Shown: positions 43,470 through 51,755 of the stretch, one piece after another
Layout: every line of letters starts with the position of its first letter
Numbering within the stretch: the first letter of the stretch is position 1
Assembly (NCBI RefSeq): GCF_963676935.1
Contig: NZ_OY781470.1
Location: 1 to 64,000, forward strand
Source of the DNA: Halarcobacter sp.
Lineage (GTDB): Bacteria; Campylobacterota; Campylobacteria; Campylobacterales; Arcobacteraceae
Length of the DNA stretch: 64,000 bases
Direction of reading: 5' to 3'
Position numbers and translations under genes: made by a program
The notes under the pieces: generated by a model
What the model was told of the DNA's origin: nothing
Databases searched by the model: none
Seen by the model: only the letters and a program-made list of their open reading frames with translations

Positions 43470-45413
43470 TTATTGAACAAATAGTGTAGGTACAATCATT
43501 GGGTATTTTTTGTATTTTCTAATACAGTGTTTTCTTACAACTTTTCTAATCTCATCTTCAACTATTCTATTGTTTTTGAAAATAGCTTCTTTTGCATTTT
43601 TTAAGAATGTAACTAATAAATCTTCAATCTCTTTTGAAAAGTATTTGTCACTTTTATCTGGAACTAAACCAAAAGAAGTAACTCTAGGTCTCTCTTCTAT
43701 ACTTCTATCATTTGCGTTGATTTGTGCAACAATAATAACCACACCTTCATTTGCCATAGTTTGTCTATCTATTACAATATCATCTGCAATTTTGTGGTTT
43801 AATTGATTGTCAATATAAACTTTTCCAGTTTTAACTGATTTTACTTTTTTAAGATATTTAGGAGTAACTTCAACTTGTTCCCCATCACTCATAATATATG
43901 TATTTCTTTCAAGTACACCACAGTCTACACCAGTTTTTGCATGTTTAACTGCGTGGTTATATTCACCATGAATTGGCATAAAGAATTTTGGTTTAATAAG
44001 TCTTAACATCAATTTTTGTTCTTCTTGTGCTGCGTGTCCAGATACATGAATTTCACTAAAGTCTTGGTATGCAACTGTTGCACCAGCTTTTAACAAGTGG
44101 TTGATAATACCAGATACACTAGCTTCATTTCCTGGAATTGCTTTTGCTGAAAGAATAATTTGATCTCCTGGTTTAATTTTAATATGTCTGTGTTCATGGA
44201 TAGACATTCTGTATAAGGCACTCATTGATTCACCTTGACTACCTGTTGTTACAATTAAAACTTCACTATCTTTATATTTATTTACTTCATGTGCATCAAT
44301 AAATTGATCTTTTGGGAATTTAATATATCCAAGGCTCATAGCAACATCAAGGTTTTTTTCCATTGATCTACCAATAACACAGATTTTTCTTCCATATTTT
44401 AATCCATGTTCTATTGCTTGAGCAACTCTATGGATATTTGAAGAGAACGTTGACATAATAACTCTACCTTTTGATGTTGCAAAAAGTCTATCAAAAGTTG
44501 GTCCTACAGTTTTTTCAGATTTAGTAAAACCTGGTGAGTGAGAGTTTGTTGAATCCGACATTAATAATAAAACACCTTGTTCTCCATAATGTGCAAGTCT
44601 ATGTAAGTCTGTTGGATATCCATCCATTGGTGTATGGTCAATTTTAAAGTCACCTGTATGAATTATTGTTCCAGCTTCAGTTTTAATAGCTAAAGATGAT
44701 GAATCAATAATTGAATGAGTTATATGTATCCATTCAATTTCAAAATCACCAATTTTAATTGGTACTCTTTTTTCAATAGGTCTAAATAGTTTTCTGTATT
44801 CTTTTATTTTATGTTCATCAAATTTTGAACCAATCATCTCTAATGGTAATGATGTCCCATAAATTGGGAATTGCATCTCTTTAAATAAATACGGCATTGC
44901 ACCAATATGATCTTCATGTCCATGTGTAATAAGTACCGCAGCAATTTTATCTTTAATCTGTCTGATATAAGTAAAATCAGGTACTAAAATATCAACACCA
45001 TGCATATCTTCATCAGGGAAACTCATACCAACATCAACAATTACTGCCGACTTCTCAGTCTCAATAACCATCATATTCCCACCAATTTCACCTAATCCTC
45101 CAAGTGGAGTGATTCTAACTTTAGCATTTGTAGAAAGATTTAATTTATTATGTGGATTCAATCTTTCTTTATGAGATCTTTCATTTATGCTGTGAGCTTT
45201 TCTTAAATCGTTAATCCATGAACTATTTGTTTTGTTAGAGTTTGTTTTAGCTCTAGTATTAGAGTTTCTTCTTCGTCTATTTTGAGGATTTTGTTTACCT
45301 TGAGGTTGCTCTTTTTTTGGAGCACTTTTCTTTTGTTCGGTTTGTTTTTTTTCTATATTTGTATTTTTATTAGCTACTTCATTTACTTGATTATCAGCTT
45401 TGTTGTTTTCCAT
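43470..45413 (-). CDS. rnj: Ribonuclease J
   Basis: A 647-residue metallo-beta-lactamase/beta-CASP ribonuclease for RNA maturation and decay. A charged Asn/Lys/Gln-rich extension (residues 1-75) precedes the core, as known for Helicobacter RNase J. The metal motif HGHEDHIGAMPYL is near residue 160, GDFKIDHTPMDG near 255, the beta-CASP block TTGSQGESMSALYRM near 395, and HVSGHAAQEEQ, PIHGEYNH follow. It overlaps ksgA by 20 bases. Confidence 0.95.
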   Translation of the reverse strand: MENNKADNQVNEVANKNTNIEKKQTEQKKSAPKKEQPQGKQNPQNRRRRNSNTRAKTNSNKTNSSWINDLRKAHSINERSHKERLNPHNKLNLSTNAKVRITPLGGLGEIGGNMMVIETEKSAVIVDVGMSFPDEDMHGVDILVPDFTYIRQIKDKIAAVLITHGHEDHIGAMPYLFKEMQFPIYGTSLPLEMIGSKFDEHKIKEYRKLFRPIEKRVPIKIGDFEIEWIHITHSIIDSSSLAIKTEAGTIIHTGDFKIDHTPMDGYPTDLHRLAHYGEQGVLLLMSDSTNSHSPGFTKSEKTVGPTFDRLFATSKGRVIMSTFSSNIHRVAQAIEHGLKYGRKICVIGRSMEKNLDVAMSLGYIKFPKDQFIDAHEVNKYKDSEVLIVTTGSQGESMSALYRMSIHEHRHIKIKPGDQIILSAKAIPGNEASVSGIINHLLKAGATVAYQDFSEIHVSGHAAQEEQKLMLRLIKPKFFMPIHGEYNHAVKHAKTGVDCGVLERNTYIMSDGEQVEVTPKYLKKVKSVKTGKVYIDNQLNHKIADDIVIDRQTMANEGVVIIVAQINANDRSIEERPRVTSFGLVPDKSDKYFSKEIEDLLVTFLKNAKEAIFKNNRIVEDEIRKVVRKHCIRKYKKYPMIVPTLFVQ

Positions 45414-46197
45414 CTTTTACCTTTGTATACAATTGGCTATACAAAGATACATCAACTTCATGAGGTCGTAAAGTCTCTTTTATATTAAGTTCATTATAGA
45501 TATTAGATAAAGCCTCTTTATTATAGAGTGCTGTTAAGTTCTTAAAAAGTTTTTTTCTTGGTTGTGAAAAGCAAACTTTTAAAAATTTTAAAAAACCTTT
45601 ATCTAATTCTACATCCTTCTTTTTAGATATAAATAATATTGAAGAAACCACTTTTGGTGGTGGATCAAAAGATTCAGGAGGTACATCAAACAGTATTCTT
45701 GCCTCTTTTGAAACTAATTGAGTAATTATAGAAAGTGAAGAATACTCTTTATCATTTACTTTTGCAGCAAATTTTTGGGCAACTTCTCTTTGTATCATTA
45801 CGATTATATTCTCACAATTTATATCTTCAAATGCTCTTAATATAATATTTGTTGCAATATAGTAAGGTAAGTTTGCAATTAAATCATAACTAGATTTATG
45901 CAAACTACCTTTTTCTTCCCAAGCTTCTAAAACATCTGTGTGGATAAGTTTAAAACGCTCGTTTTCAATATCTATTGCAAATTTTGACTTTAATACAGCT
46001 ATTAAATCTGTGTCGACTTCATATGCTGTTGTATCTTTGTACTTGACTAAATTTTCCGTCAAATCACCTAATCCAGGGCCAATTTCTACAATATGATTAT
46101 TGTTATTGGGCATCGATTGGATGATCTTTGATAATACGGTCTTGTCTTTTAAGAAATTTTGTCCAAATTTCTTTTTTGCTATTATTGTTTTTTCCAT
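45394..46197 (-). CDS. rsmA: 16S rRNA dimethyladenosine transferase
   Basis: A 267-residue methyltransferase (KsgA) that dimethylates two adjacent adenosines in helix 45 of 16S rRNA. Characteristic blocks are KKFGQNFLKDKTV, SAM motif VEIGPGLGDLTENLV and catalytic NLPYYIATNI. It overlaps the RNase J gene by 20 bases, linking ribosome maturation and RNA processing. Divergent from hisF across 74 bases, which must contain the promoter of the leftward operon. Confidence 0.95.
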   Translation of the reverse strand: MEKTIIAKKKFGQNFLKDKTVLSKIIQSMPNNNNHIVEIGPGLGDLTENLVKYKDTTAYEVDTDLIAVLKSKFAIDIENERFKLIHTDVLEAWEEKGSLHKSSYDLIANLPYYIATNIILRAFEDINCENIIVMIQREVAQKFAAKVNDKEYSSLSIITQLVSKEARILFDVPPESFDPPPKVVSSILFISKKKDVELDKGFLKFLKVCFSQPRKKLFKNLTALYNKEALSNIYNELNIKETLRPHEVDVSLYSQLYTKVKDGKQQS

Positions 46198-46271
46198 TAG
46201 AACAAAGAGTATATCTGCTTTTAACTTACAATTAGATAAGATAATTTTTTATTATAAAGAAGGATTAAAAT

Positions 46272-47033
46272 TTGAGTAATTTTGCAAAAAGAATTATACC
46301 TTGCTTAGATGTTAAAGACGGAAGAGTTGTTAAGGGTGTAAACTTCGTTGGATTAAGAGATGCAGGTGATCCAGTTGAAGTGGCAAAAAGATATAATAAT
46401 GAAGGTGCAGATGAAATCACTTTTTTGGATATTACTGCAAGTCATGAAAATAGAGATACTATTGTTGATATAGTTAGAGATGTAGCAAAAGAGGTTTTTA
46501 TCCCTTTAACAGTAGGTGGAGGGATTAGAAAACTTGATGATATATATAAACTATTAAATGTAGGATGTGATAAAGTTTCAATAAACTCTTCAGCTGTTGT
46601 AAACCCTGGATTTATAGATGAGGGTGCAAAAAGATTTGGAAGTCAATGTATAGTAGTTGCTATAGATGTAAAGAGAGTTGAAGATGGTTCATATCACGTT
46701 TTTGTAAAAGGTGGTAGAGAAGATACAGGACTTGATGCAATTCAATGGGCAAAAGAGGTTTATAGTAGAGGTGCTGGTGAGATTCTTTTAACTTCTATGG
46801 ATACAGATGGCGCAAAAACTGGATTTGAACTTAATATTACAGAGCAAATTTCATCAATTGTAGATATTCCTGTAATTGCTAGTGGTGGAGCAGGTACTAT
46901 GGAACATATAAAAGAAGCATTTGAACATGGTGCGAGTGCAGCATTAGCAGCTTCAATATTTCATTTTAAAGAGATTGATATAATGGAATTGAAACATTAT
47001 TTAAGAGAGAACAACATACCAGTAAGGATTTAA
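46272..47033 (+). CDS. hisF: Imidazole glycerol phosphate synthase cyclase subunit
   Basis: A 253-residue beta/alpha barrel that closes the imidazole ring in histidine synthesis. Both catalytic Asp regions are present: [18 protein letters not shown] at the N-terminus and [12 protein letters not shown] near residue 127, with phosphate loops LTVGGGIR and [12 protein letters not shown]. Translation starts at TTG (46272) after AGAAGGA. hisH is not adjacent. Confidence 0.96.
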   Translation: MSNFAKRIIPCLDVKDGRVVKGVNFVGLRDAGDPVEVAKRYNNEGADEITFLDITASHENRDTIVDIVRDVAKEVFIPLTVGGGIRKLDDIYKLLNVGCDKVSINSSAVVNPGFIDEGAKRFGSQCIVVAIDVKRVEDGSYHVFVKGGREDTGLDAIQWAKEVYSRGAGEILLTSMDTDGAKTGFELNITEQISSIVDIPVIASGGAGTMEHIKEAFEHGASAALAASIFHFKEIDIMELKHYLRENNIPVRI

Positions 47034-47034
47034 T

Positions 47035-47703
47035 ATGAAGTTTTTTAATCTATTGTTTTTGCCAGTTATTGGTTTTTCTTTTCAATTAGAATTTACAAAA
47101 GAGTTTACACATCAATTACCTCATGATACATTAATTGCAAATGTAATGATTACGATTGAAGATGAATCAGAAAGTATTGTAAATGATAGATTTAAAGTAT
47201 TCAATAACAAAATAAAGAACTTCGATATAGTTGAAAGAGAACTAGAAAAATTTAATATAAGACCTAAATATCGTCATATATCTAGTACTCCAAAAATTAC
47301 TGGATATATTGGAGAATTAAGGTATAAAGTGAATTCATATAAAGCAAAAGATATGCATATGTTTATTTCTGAACTTACAGAGTTAAAACGATTTAGAGAT
47401 ACTACAGTGTCTGTAAGTAATTTATCTTGGAGTGTTAAAGAGGAAACATATAATGTAACTTTAGATTTATTAAGATTTGAGGCAATAAGTTGGGGTAATA
47501 CTTATGCAAATAATTTATCAAACGATTTAAAGAAAAATTGTGTTCTTGAAAAAGTTAAAATTGCTAGAGATAAAATAAATGATAATAGTAATGTAAATAT
47601 ACTTTATAGTAATACTTTAAACAATTCTAAAGATGTAGATGTTCCTGATGCTAAAGAGGAAAGAGTGACAATATACCCTAAATATTTTTTGGAGTGTAAA
47701 TGA
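47035..47703 (+). CDS. SIMPL-domain (DUF541-like) periplasmic protein
   Basis: A 222-residue secreted protein with a short signal peptide (residues 1-15, FLPVIGFS). The mature part resembles the SIMPL/DUF541 family (LPHDTLIANVMITIEDESES, then NIRPKYRH, GYIGELRYKVNS and VSVSNLSWSV). It begins one base after hisF and overlaps the next gene by 4 bases. The family is periplasmic with poorly known function. Confidence is moderate because the sequence is diverged. Confidence 0.7.
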   Translation: MKFFNLLFLPVIGFSFQLEFTKEFTHQLPHDTLIANVMITIEDESESIVNDRFKVFNNKIKNFDIVERELEKFNIRPKYRHISSTPKITGYIGELRYKVNSYKAKDMHMFISELTELKRFRDTTVSVSNLSWSVKEETYNVTLDLLRFEAISWGNTYANNLSNDLKKNCVLEKVKIARDKINDNSNVNILYSNTLNNSKDVDVPDAKEERVTIYPKYFLECK

Positions 47704-48245
47704 TAGTTTGTGCAGGAAGAAATGAAACTTTTAATTTTGCTCAACCAATAGGAGTTGGTTTAATTGAAAGTGCTATTAATTTAACAAGACAATGTTTATT
47801 TGATAAACCCGAATTTTTACTTTTTATTGGTAGTGCTGGAAGTTATGGAAATCACAATATTTTTGATATAGTTGAATCTAAAAGAGCAGCTAATATTGAA
47901 CTTTCATTTTTAAATGATGATTCATATACTCCTTTAGACAATGTTTTAGAATCTGAAAATAAGATGGTTAAAAATGATACTATTGTAAATAGTTCAAATT
48001 ATATATCTAAAAATTTTGAATTATCTAAGCAGTTAAATCAATATGGAATTGGTATTGAAAATATGGAGTTTTTTTCAATAGTACAAGTTGCACGTGAATT
48101 TGAAATACCAGTTGCAGGGATATTTGTAATTACAAATTTTACAAATGAAAATGCACATAAAGATTTTATGGCTAATCACAAAGAAGCTATGGGAAAGTTA
48201 ACTAAGTATCTAGAAGAAAAGAAAATTATAAAAAGTTTCACGTGA
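47700..48245 (+). CDS. Nucleoside phosphorylase superfamily protein
   Basis: A 181-residue protein of the PNP/UDP phosphorylase superfamily, shorter than usual (about 230-270). The glycine-rich phosphate-binding area FLLFIGSAGSYGNHNIFDI and the nucleoside-site block GIGIENMEFFSIVQVAREFEIPVAGIFVITN (described in pieces: IENMEFFS with the ribose-binding Met-Glu) are present. It is probably a purine nucleoside phosphorylase or nucleosidase. The last five codons and the stop are part of a parS-like site. Confidence 0.7.
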   Translation: MIVCAGRNETFNFAQPIGVGLIESAINLTRQCLFDKPEFLLFIGSAGSYGNHNIFDIVESKRAANIELSFLNDDSYTPLDNVLESENKMVKNDTIVNSSNYISKNFELSKQLNQYGIGIENMEFFSIVQVAREFEIPVAGIFVITNFTNENAHKDFMANHKEAMGKLTKYLEEKKIIKSFT

Positions 48246-48249
48246 AACA
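48234..48249. promoter_or_regulatory. parS-like ParB binding site 2
   Basis: AGTTTCACGTGAAACA, identical to the site at 42819 and 15/16 to the parS consensus. It spans the stop codon of the nucleoside phosphorylase-like gene. Confidence 0.8.
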
Positions 48250-48253
48250 CCGT

Positions 48254-48421
48254 TAAGAAAACGTAAACAGTTTTACGTTTTTAGGTGTTGAAAGCGAAGT
48301 GGTATGCAAAGCATCCACGAAGCTCGAGGAACGTCGTAAAGAAAATATGAACTGCTTCACATTTTTAGGTGTTGAAAGCGAAGTGGTATGCAAAGCATCC
48401 ACGAAGCTCGAGAAACGCATA
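48254..48421. repeat. Two tandem 84-bp units, each with two hairpins
   Basis: A 56-base core (48278-48333 and 48362-48417) is identical except for one base. It contains the stem GTGGTATGC/GCATCCAC (48299-48318 in unit 1) with loop AAA, and CTCGAG. Each core is preceded by a second hairpin (48258-48281; 48342-48365) whose sequence differs between units while pairing is mostly kept. Confidence 0.85.
48258..48281 (+). terminator. Intrinsic terminator after the nucleoside phosphorylase-like gene
   Basis: AAAACGTAAA and TTTACGTTTT form a perfect 10-bp stem with loop CAGT and a following T. It is the first hairpin of tandem unit 1. Confidence 0.65.
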
Positions 48422-48636
48422 AGGAAAAGGCAAACAAGTTTTATACTTGAAAGTTAAAAAGAGACAAGGAAAACAACCAACAAAAAGGTAACTAAGTTCT
48501 TATAAAGTAAAGTAGTTTATAGTATCTCCAAAATTCAAGGAATACGTTAAAAAAAACAAAACAAAATCCTTTCAAAAGAGAGTGATAAAAACAGATATTA
48601 AAAAATATCAAATCTAAAATAAATGAAAAGGTAAAT

Positions 48637-49704
48637 ATGAATTCTATTTATGACTACACATTAGATGAATTAAAAGGAAAATTAAAACCTAGTTTTAGAG
48701 CAAAACAAGTTTATAATTGGATATATAAAAAATATGTAACTTCATATGATGAGATGAAAAATATTCCAAAAGATTTAATTCAAGAGTTGAAAGAAAACTA
48801 TCCATTAGATATTTTAGAAATAGTAAAAAAAGAAAAAAGTACTGATGGAAGTATAAAATATTTATTTAAATTAAGAGATGGGCATACAGTTGAATCTGTA
48901 CTTCTTTTAATGAAGAAAAAAATAGTAAATGATGATGGAAGTGTTGAGCAAAGTGAAAAGTTTACTGTATGTATTTCAACTCAAGTTGGATGTAAAGTAG
49001 GTTGTACTTTTTGTCTTACAGCAAAAGGTGGATTTGTTAGAAATTTAATAGTTGGCGAAATAGTAAATCAAATAGTACAAATAAAAAGAGATAACAATAT
49101 TCCTGAAAATAAAACATTAAATATTGTATTTATGGGAATGGGTGAACCACTTGACAATTATGATAATTTTGTTCATTCAGTAAAGGTGTTTTCAGAAGAA
49201 GATGGCTTAGCAATAAACAGAAGAAGACAAACAGTATCAACTTCAGGTTTATCAACAAAAATTGAAAAACTTGCAAATGAAGAGTTAGGAATTCAATTAG
49301 CTATTTCATTACATGCGGTTGATGATGATTTAAGAAGCGAATTGATTCCTATGAATAAAGCTTATAATATTAAATCAATTATCGATGCGGTTAGAAAGTT
49401 TCCAATTGATACTAGAAAAAAAGTTATGTTTGAATATTTGGTAATAAAAGATAAAAATGATGATATTGAATCTGCTAAGAAACTATTAAAACTATTAGAT
49501 GGAATTAAAGCTAAAGTAAACTTGATATATTTTAATCCATATCCAGGTACTTCATATCAAAGACCACAAAGGGATGATATGGTAAAATTCCAAGAATATT
49601 TAACAAGTAGAGGTTTATTATGTACAATTAGAGAATCAAAAGGACTTGATATCTCTGCTGCATGTGGACAATTAAAAGAGAAGGAAACAAATGCAAGCTC
49701 TTGA
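48637..49704 (+). CDS. rlmN: 23S rRNA/tRNA adenine-C2 methyltransferase RlmN
   Basis: A 355-residue radical-SAM enzyme that methylates A2503 of 23S rRNA and A37 of some tRNAs. The Fe-S motif is VGCKVGCTFC near residue 115; the second catalytic Cys lies in ISAACGQL near the C-terminus. VFMGMGEPLDNYDNF and AISLHAVDDDLRSELIPMNK match RlmN rather than Cfr. Its last codons overlap a small membrane-protein gene. Confidence 0.95.
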   Translation: MNSIYDYTLDELKGKLKPSFRAKQVYNWIYKKYVTSYDEMKNIPKDLIQELKENYPLDILEIVKKEKSTDGSIKYLFKLRDGHTVESVLLLMKKKIVNDDGSVEQSEKFTVCISTQVGCKVGCTFCLTAKGGFVRNLIVGEIVNQIVQIKRDNNIPENKTLNIVFMGMGEPLDNYDNFVHSVKVFSEEDGLAINRRRQTVSTSGLSTKIEKLANEELGIQLAISLHAVDDDLRSELIPMNKAYNIKSIIDAVRKFPIDTRKKVMFEYLVIKDKNDDIESAKKLLKLLDGIKAKVNLIYFNPYPGTSYQRPQRDDMVKFQEYLTSRGLLCTIRESKGLDISAACGQLKEKETNASS

Positions 49705-49789
49705 TTATGCAATGTTGATTTTCATTGCTGCTGTTGCAATTTTCTCTGCAATAGGCTTTTATATAAATAATAAAGATAAAAAAGAATAA
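49691..49789 (+). CDS. Small single-span membrane protein (32 residues)
   Basis: An ATG at 49691 inside the end of rlmN, preceded by GAAGGA, opens a 32-residue frame: MQALDYAM, a hydrophobic helix of about 18 residues (LIFIAAVAIFSAIGFYI), then a basic tail NNKDKKE and TAA at 49787-49789. It is 8 bases before gltX, so it fills the rlmN-gltX gap exactly. The helix plus positive inside tail is typical of real small membrane proteins. Function unknown. Confidence 0.6.
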   Translation: MQALDYAMLIFIAAVAIFSAIGFYINNKDKKE

Positions 49790-49797
49790 GGAATACT

Positions 49798-51210
49798 ATG
49801 GCTGTAACTAGATTTGCTCCAAGTCCAACTGGATATTTACACATTGGAGGATTGAGAACTGCACTTTATAGCTATTTATGGGCTAGAAAAACAAAAGGAA
49901 CTTTTAGATTAAGAATAGAGGATACTGATACACAAAGAAATAATGAAGCCGCAATGGATGCTATCTTAGAAGCATTTAATTGGGTAGGTTTAAGTTATGA
50001 TGGAACAGTAGAATATCAATCTAAAAGATTAGATATTTATAAAAAATATATTCAACAACTATTAGATGAGGGGAAAGCATATCACTGTTATATGTCAAAA
50101 GAGGAACTTGATGCCTTAAGAGAAAAACAGATGGCAAATAAAGAGACTCCAAGATATGATGGAACATGGAGACCAGAAGAGGGTAAAACTTTACCTGAAA
50201 TTCCAGAAGGTGTTGAACCAGTTGTTAGAATCAAATCTCCAAATGAGGGAAGAATTACATTTATTGATGGTGTAAGATCACTTATGAACTTTGAGTGTTC
50301 AGAGATTGATGATTTTGTAATTGCAAGAAGTAATGGAATGCCAACATATAATTTTGTTGTTACTATTGATGATGCACTTATGGAAATGACTGATGTAATT
50401 AGAGGTGATGATCACTTAACAAATACAGCAAAACAAATTGTAATTTATGAAGCATTAGGTTTTAATGTTCCAAAATTTTACCATGTACCTATGATAAATA
50501 ATCCTCAAGGTAAAAAATTATCAAAAAGAGATGGTGCACTTGATGTTATGGATTATAAAAGAAAAGGGTTTTTACCTGAAGCATTATTAAACTTTTTAGT
50601 AAGACTTGGTTGGTCAAATGGAGATCAAGAAATTTTTTCTATGGAGGAGATGTTAGAACTTTTTGATCCAGAGAATATAAATAAATCTGCATCATCATAT
50701 AATGAAGAGAAACTTTTATGGTTAAATGCTCACTATATAAAGAATGTTTCAAATGATAGATTATGTAAAGAGTTAGAATTTTTTGATTGTTATTTAGAAG
50801 GGCATGATAAAAAAGAGATGCTTTTAGATTTATCAAAAGAGAGAGCTCAAACACTAATTGAACTAAAAGAAGCAATTGAAAAGATTTTAAATGTACCAAC
50901 TTCTTATGAAGCAAAAGGTAGTAAAAAATTTGTAAAAGAAGATACTATTAAAATTCTTGAAATCTATATGCAAACTCTGGAAGAAGTAAAAGATACATTA
51001 CATTTAGCGTGTGATTATGAAACAGTTACTAAACCTTTTATTGAAAAATTTGAGTTAAAGTTCCCACAATTATTCCAACCAATTAGAATCGCATTAACAG
51101 GTGGAACGCAAGCGCCATCAGTTTATGACATAATGGCAGTATTAGGTTATAATGAGGTAAAAAGTAGAGTTTTTACCGCAATTGAAAGAAATTTTGACAA
51201 AGAAGCTTAA
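49798..51210 (+). CDS. gltX: Glutamate-tRNA ligase
   Basis: A 470-residue class I aminoacyl-tRNA synthetase charging tRNA with Glu. The HIGH motif is in PSPTGYLHIGGLRTAL at the N-terminus and the KMSKS-equivalent is KKLSKRDG near residue 240. Because gatB is present in the genome, it may be the discriminating or the non-discriminating form; Campylobacterota often carry two GltX. The ATG at 49798 is preceded by AAGGAA. Confidence 0.95.
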   Translation: MAVTRFAPSPTGYLHIGGLRTALYSYLWARKTKGTFRLRIEDTDTQRNNEAAMDAILEAFNWVGLSYDGTVEYQSKRLDIYKKYIQQLLDEGKAYHCYMSKEELDALREKQMANKETPRYDGTWRPEEGKTLPEIPEGVEPVVRIKSPNEGRITFIDGVRSLMNFECSEIDDFVIARSNGMPTYNFVVTIDDALMEMTDVIRGDDHLTNTAKQIVIYEALGFNVPKFYHVPMINNPQGKKLSKRDGALDVMDYKRKGFLPEALLNFLVRLGWSNGDQEIFSMEEMLELFDPENINKSASSYNEEKLLWLNAHYIKNVSNDRLCKELEFFDCYLEGHDKKEMLLDLSKERAQTLIELKEAIEKILNVPTSYEAKGSKKFVKEDTIKILEIYMQTLEEVKDTLHLACDYETVTKPFIEKFELKFPQLFQPIRIALTGGTQAPSVYDIMAVLGYNEVKSRVFTAIERNFDKEA

Positions 51211-51277
51211 GATTACTTGCCAAAAATAAATTAAAAAGGCATAATGTTCATACTTATTTGAAAAGGAAAGATTAAGA

Positions 51278-51544
51278 ATGAACATTTATGTTGGAAATTT
51301 GTCATATAGAACGGATGACAATGGTTTGAAGAGTGCTTTTGAAAAGTTTGGTGAAGTAAAAAGTGCAAAAGTAATTACAGATAGAGAAACAGGAAGATCA
51401 AAAGGTTTTGGTTTTGTTGAAATGATGACTGACGTTAGTGGAGGTCAAGCTATCGAAGAACTTAATGGTAGTGAACTTGACGGTAGAACTTTAAGAGTAA
51501 ATGAAGCTAGACCTAGAGAAGAAAGACCAAGAAGACAATACTAA
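51278..51544 (+). CDS. RNA-binding protein with single RRM
   Basis: An 88-residue protein made almost entirely of one RNA recognition motif: RNP2 NIYVGNLSY at the start and RNP1 SKGFGFVEM at about residue 48, with a short Arg-rich tail RPREERPRRQY. Related to cold-inducible glycine-rich RNA-binding proteins of cyanobacteria and proteobacteria. AAAGGAAAG precedes the ATG; CATAAT at 51239 could be its -10 box. Probably an RNA chaperone. Confidence 0.92.
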   Translation: MNIYVGNLSYRTDDNGLKSAFEKFGEVKSAKVITDRETGRSKGFGFVEMMTDVSGGQAIEELNGSELDGRTLRVNEARPREERPRRQY

Positions 51545-51597
51545 TCTGCAAACAAAAATATAATCAACAATCACTTATCAAGATTTTTTAACTTTTT

Positions 51598-51682
51598 TAT
51601 ATAATGAAACTTGCAAAAGGAGAAAATCTTGTAGGTTGTTGGTTTAGTCGTTAGTTAGTTTAAACGCAAGTTTCATTATATA
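51598..51682. repeat. Perfect 17-bp inverted repeat with 51-base spacer
   Basis: TATATAATGAAACTTGC (51598-51614) and its exact reverse complement (51666-51682), in the 211-base gap between the RRM gene and the leftward cusA. The spacer includes AAAAGGAG and GT-rich sequence. It could be a structured RNA, a small mobile remnant or a complex terminator. Confidence 0.75.
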
Positions 51683-51755
51683 TCGTTTAGCTGTGAGAGA
51701 ATTATACAAATTAATCGTGTAGTAATCGTGTGCTTTCAATCTATCCTACTAAAAA

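Larger units (their letters stand above)
48246..48636. other. Intergenic region with tandem structured repeat
   Basis: No gene seen in 391 bases between the phosphorylase-like gene and rlmN. The first half is an 84-bp tandem repeat (48254-48421). The rest is A-rich and without clear structure; the rlmN promoter should be there. Confidence 0.6.

Noticed and set aside
48084-48099. A third CACGTG near the second parS site (AGTTGCACGTGAATTT)
   Set aside because: It matches the parS consensus at only about 11 of 16 bases and lacks the palindromic flanks.
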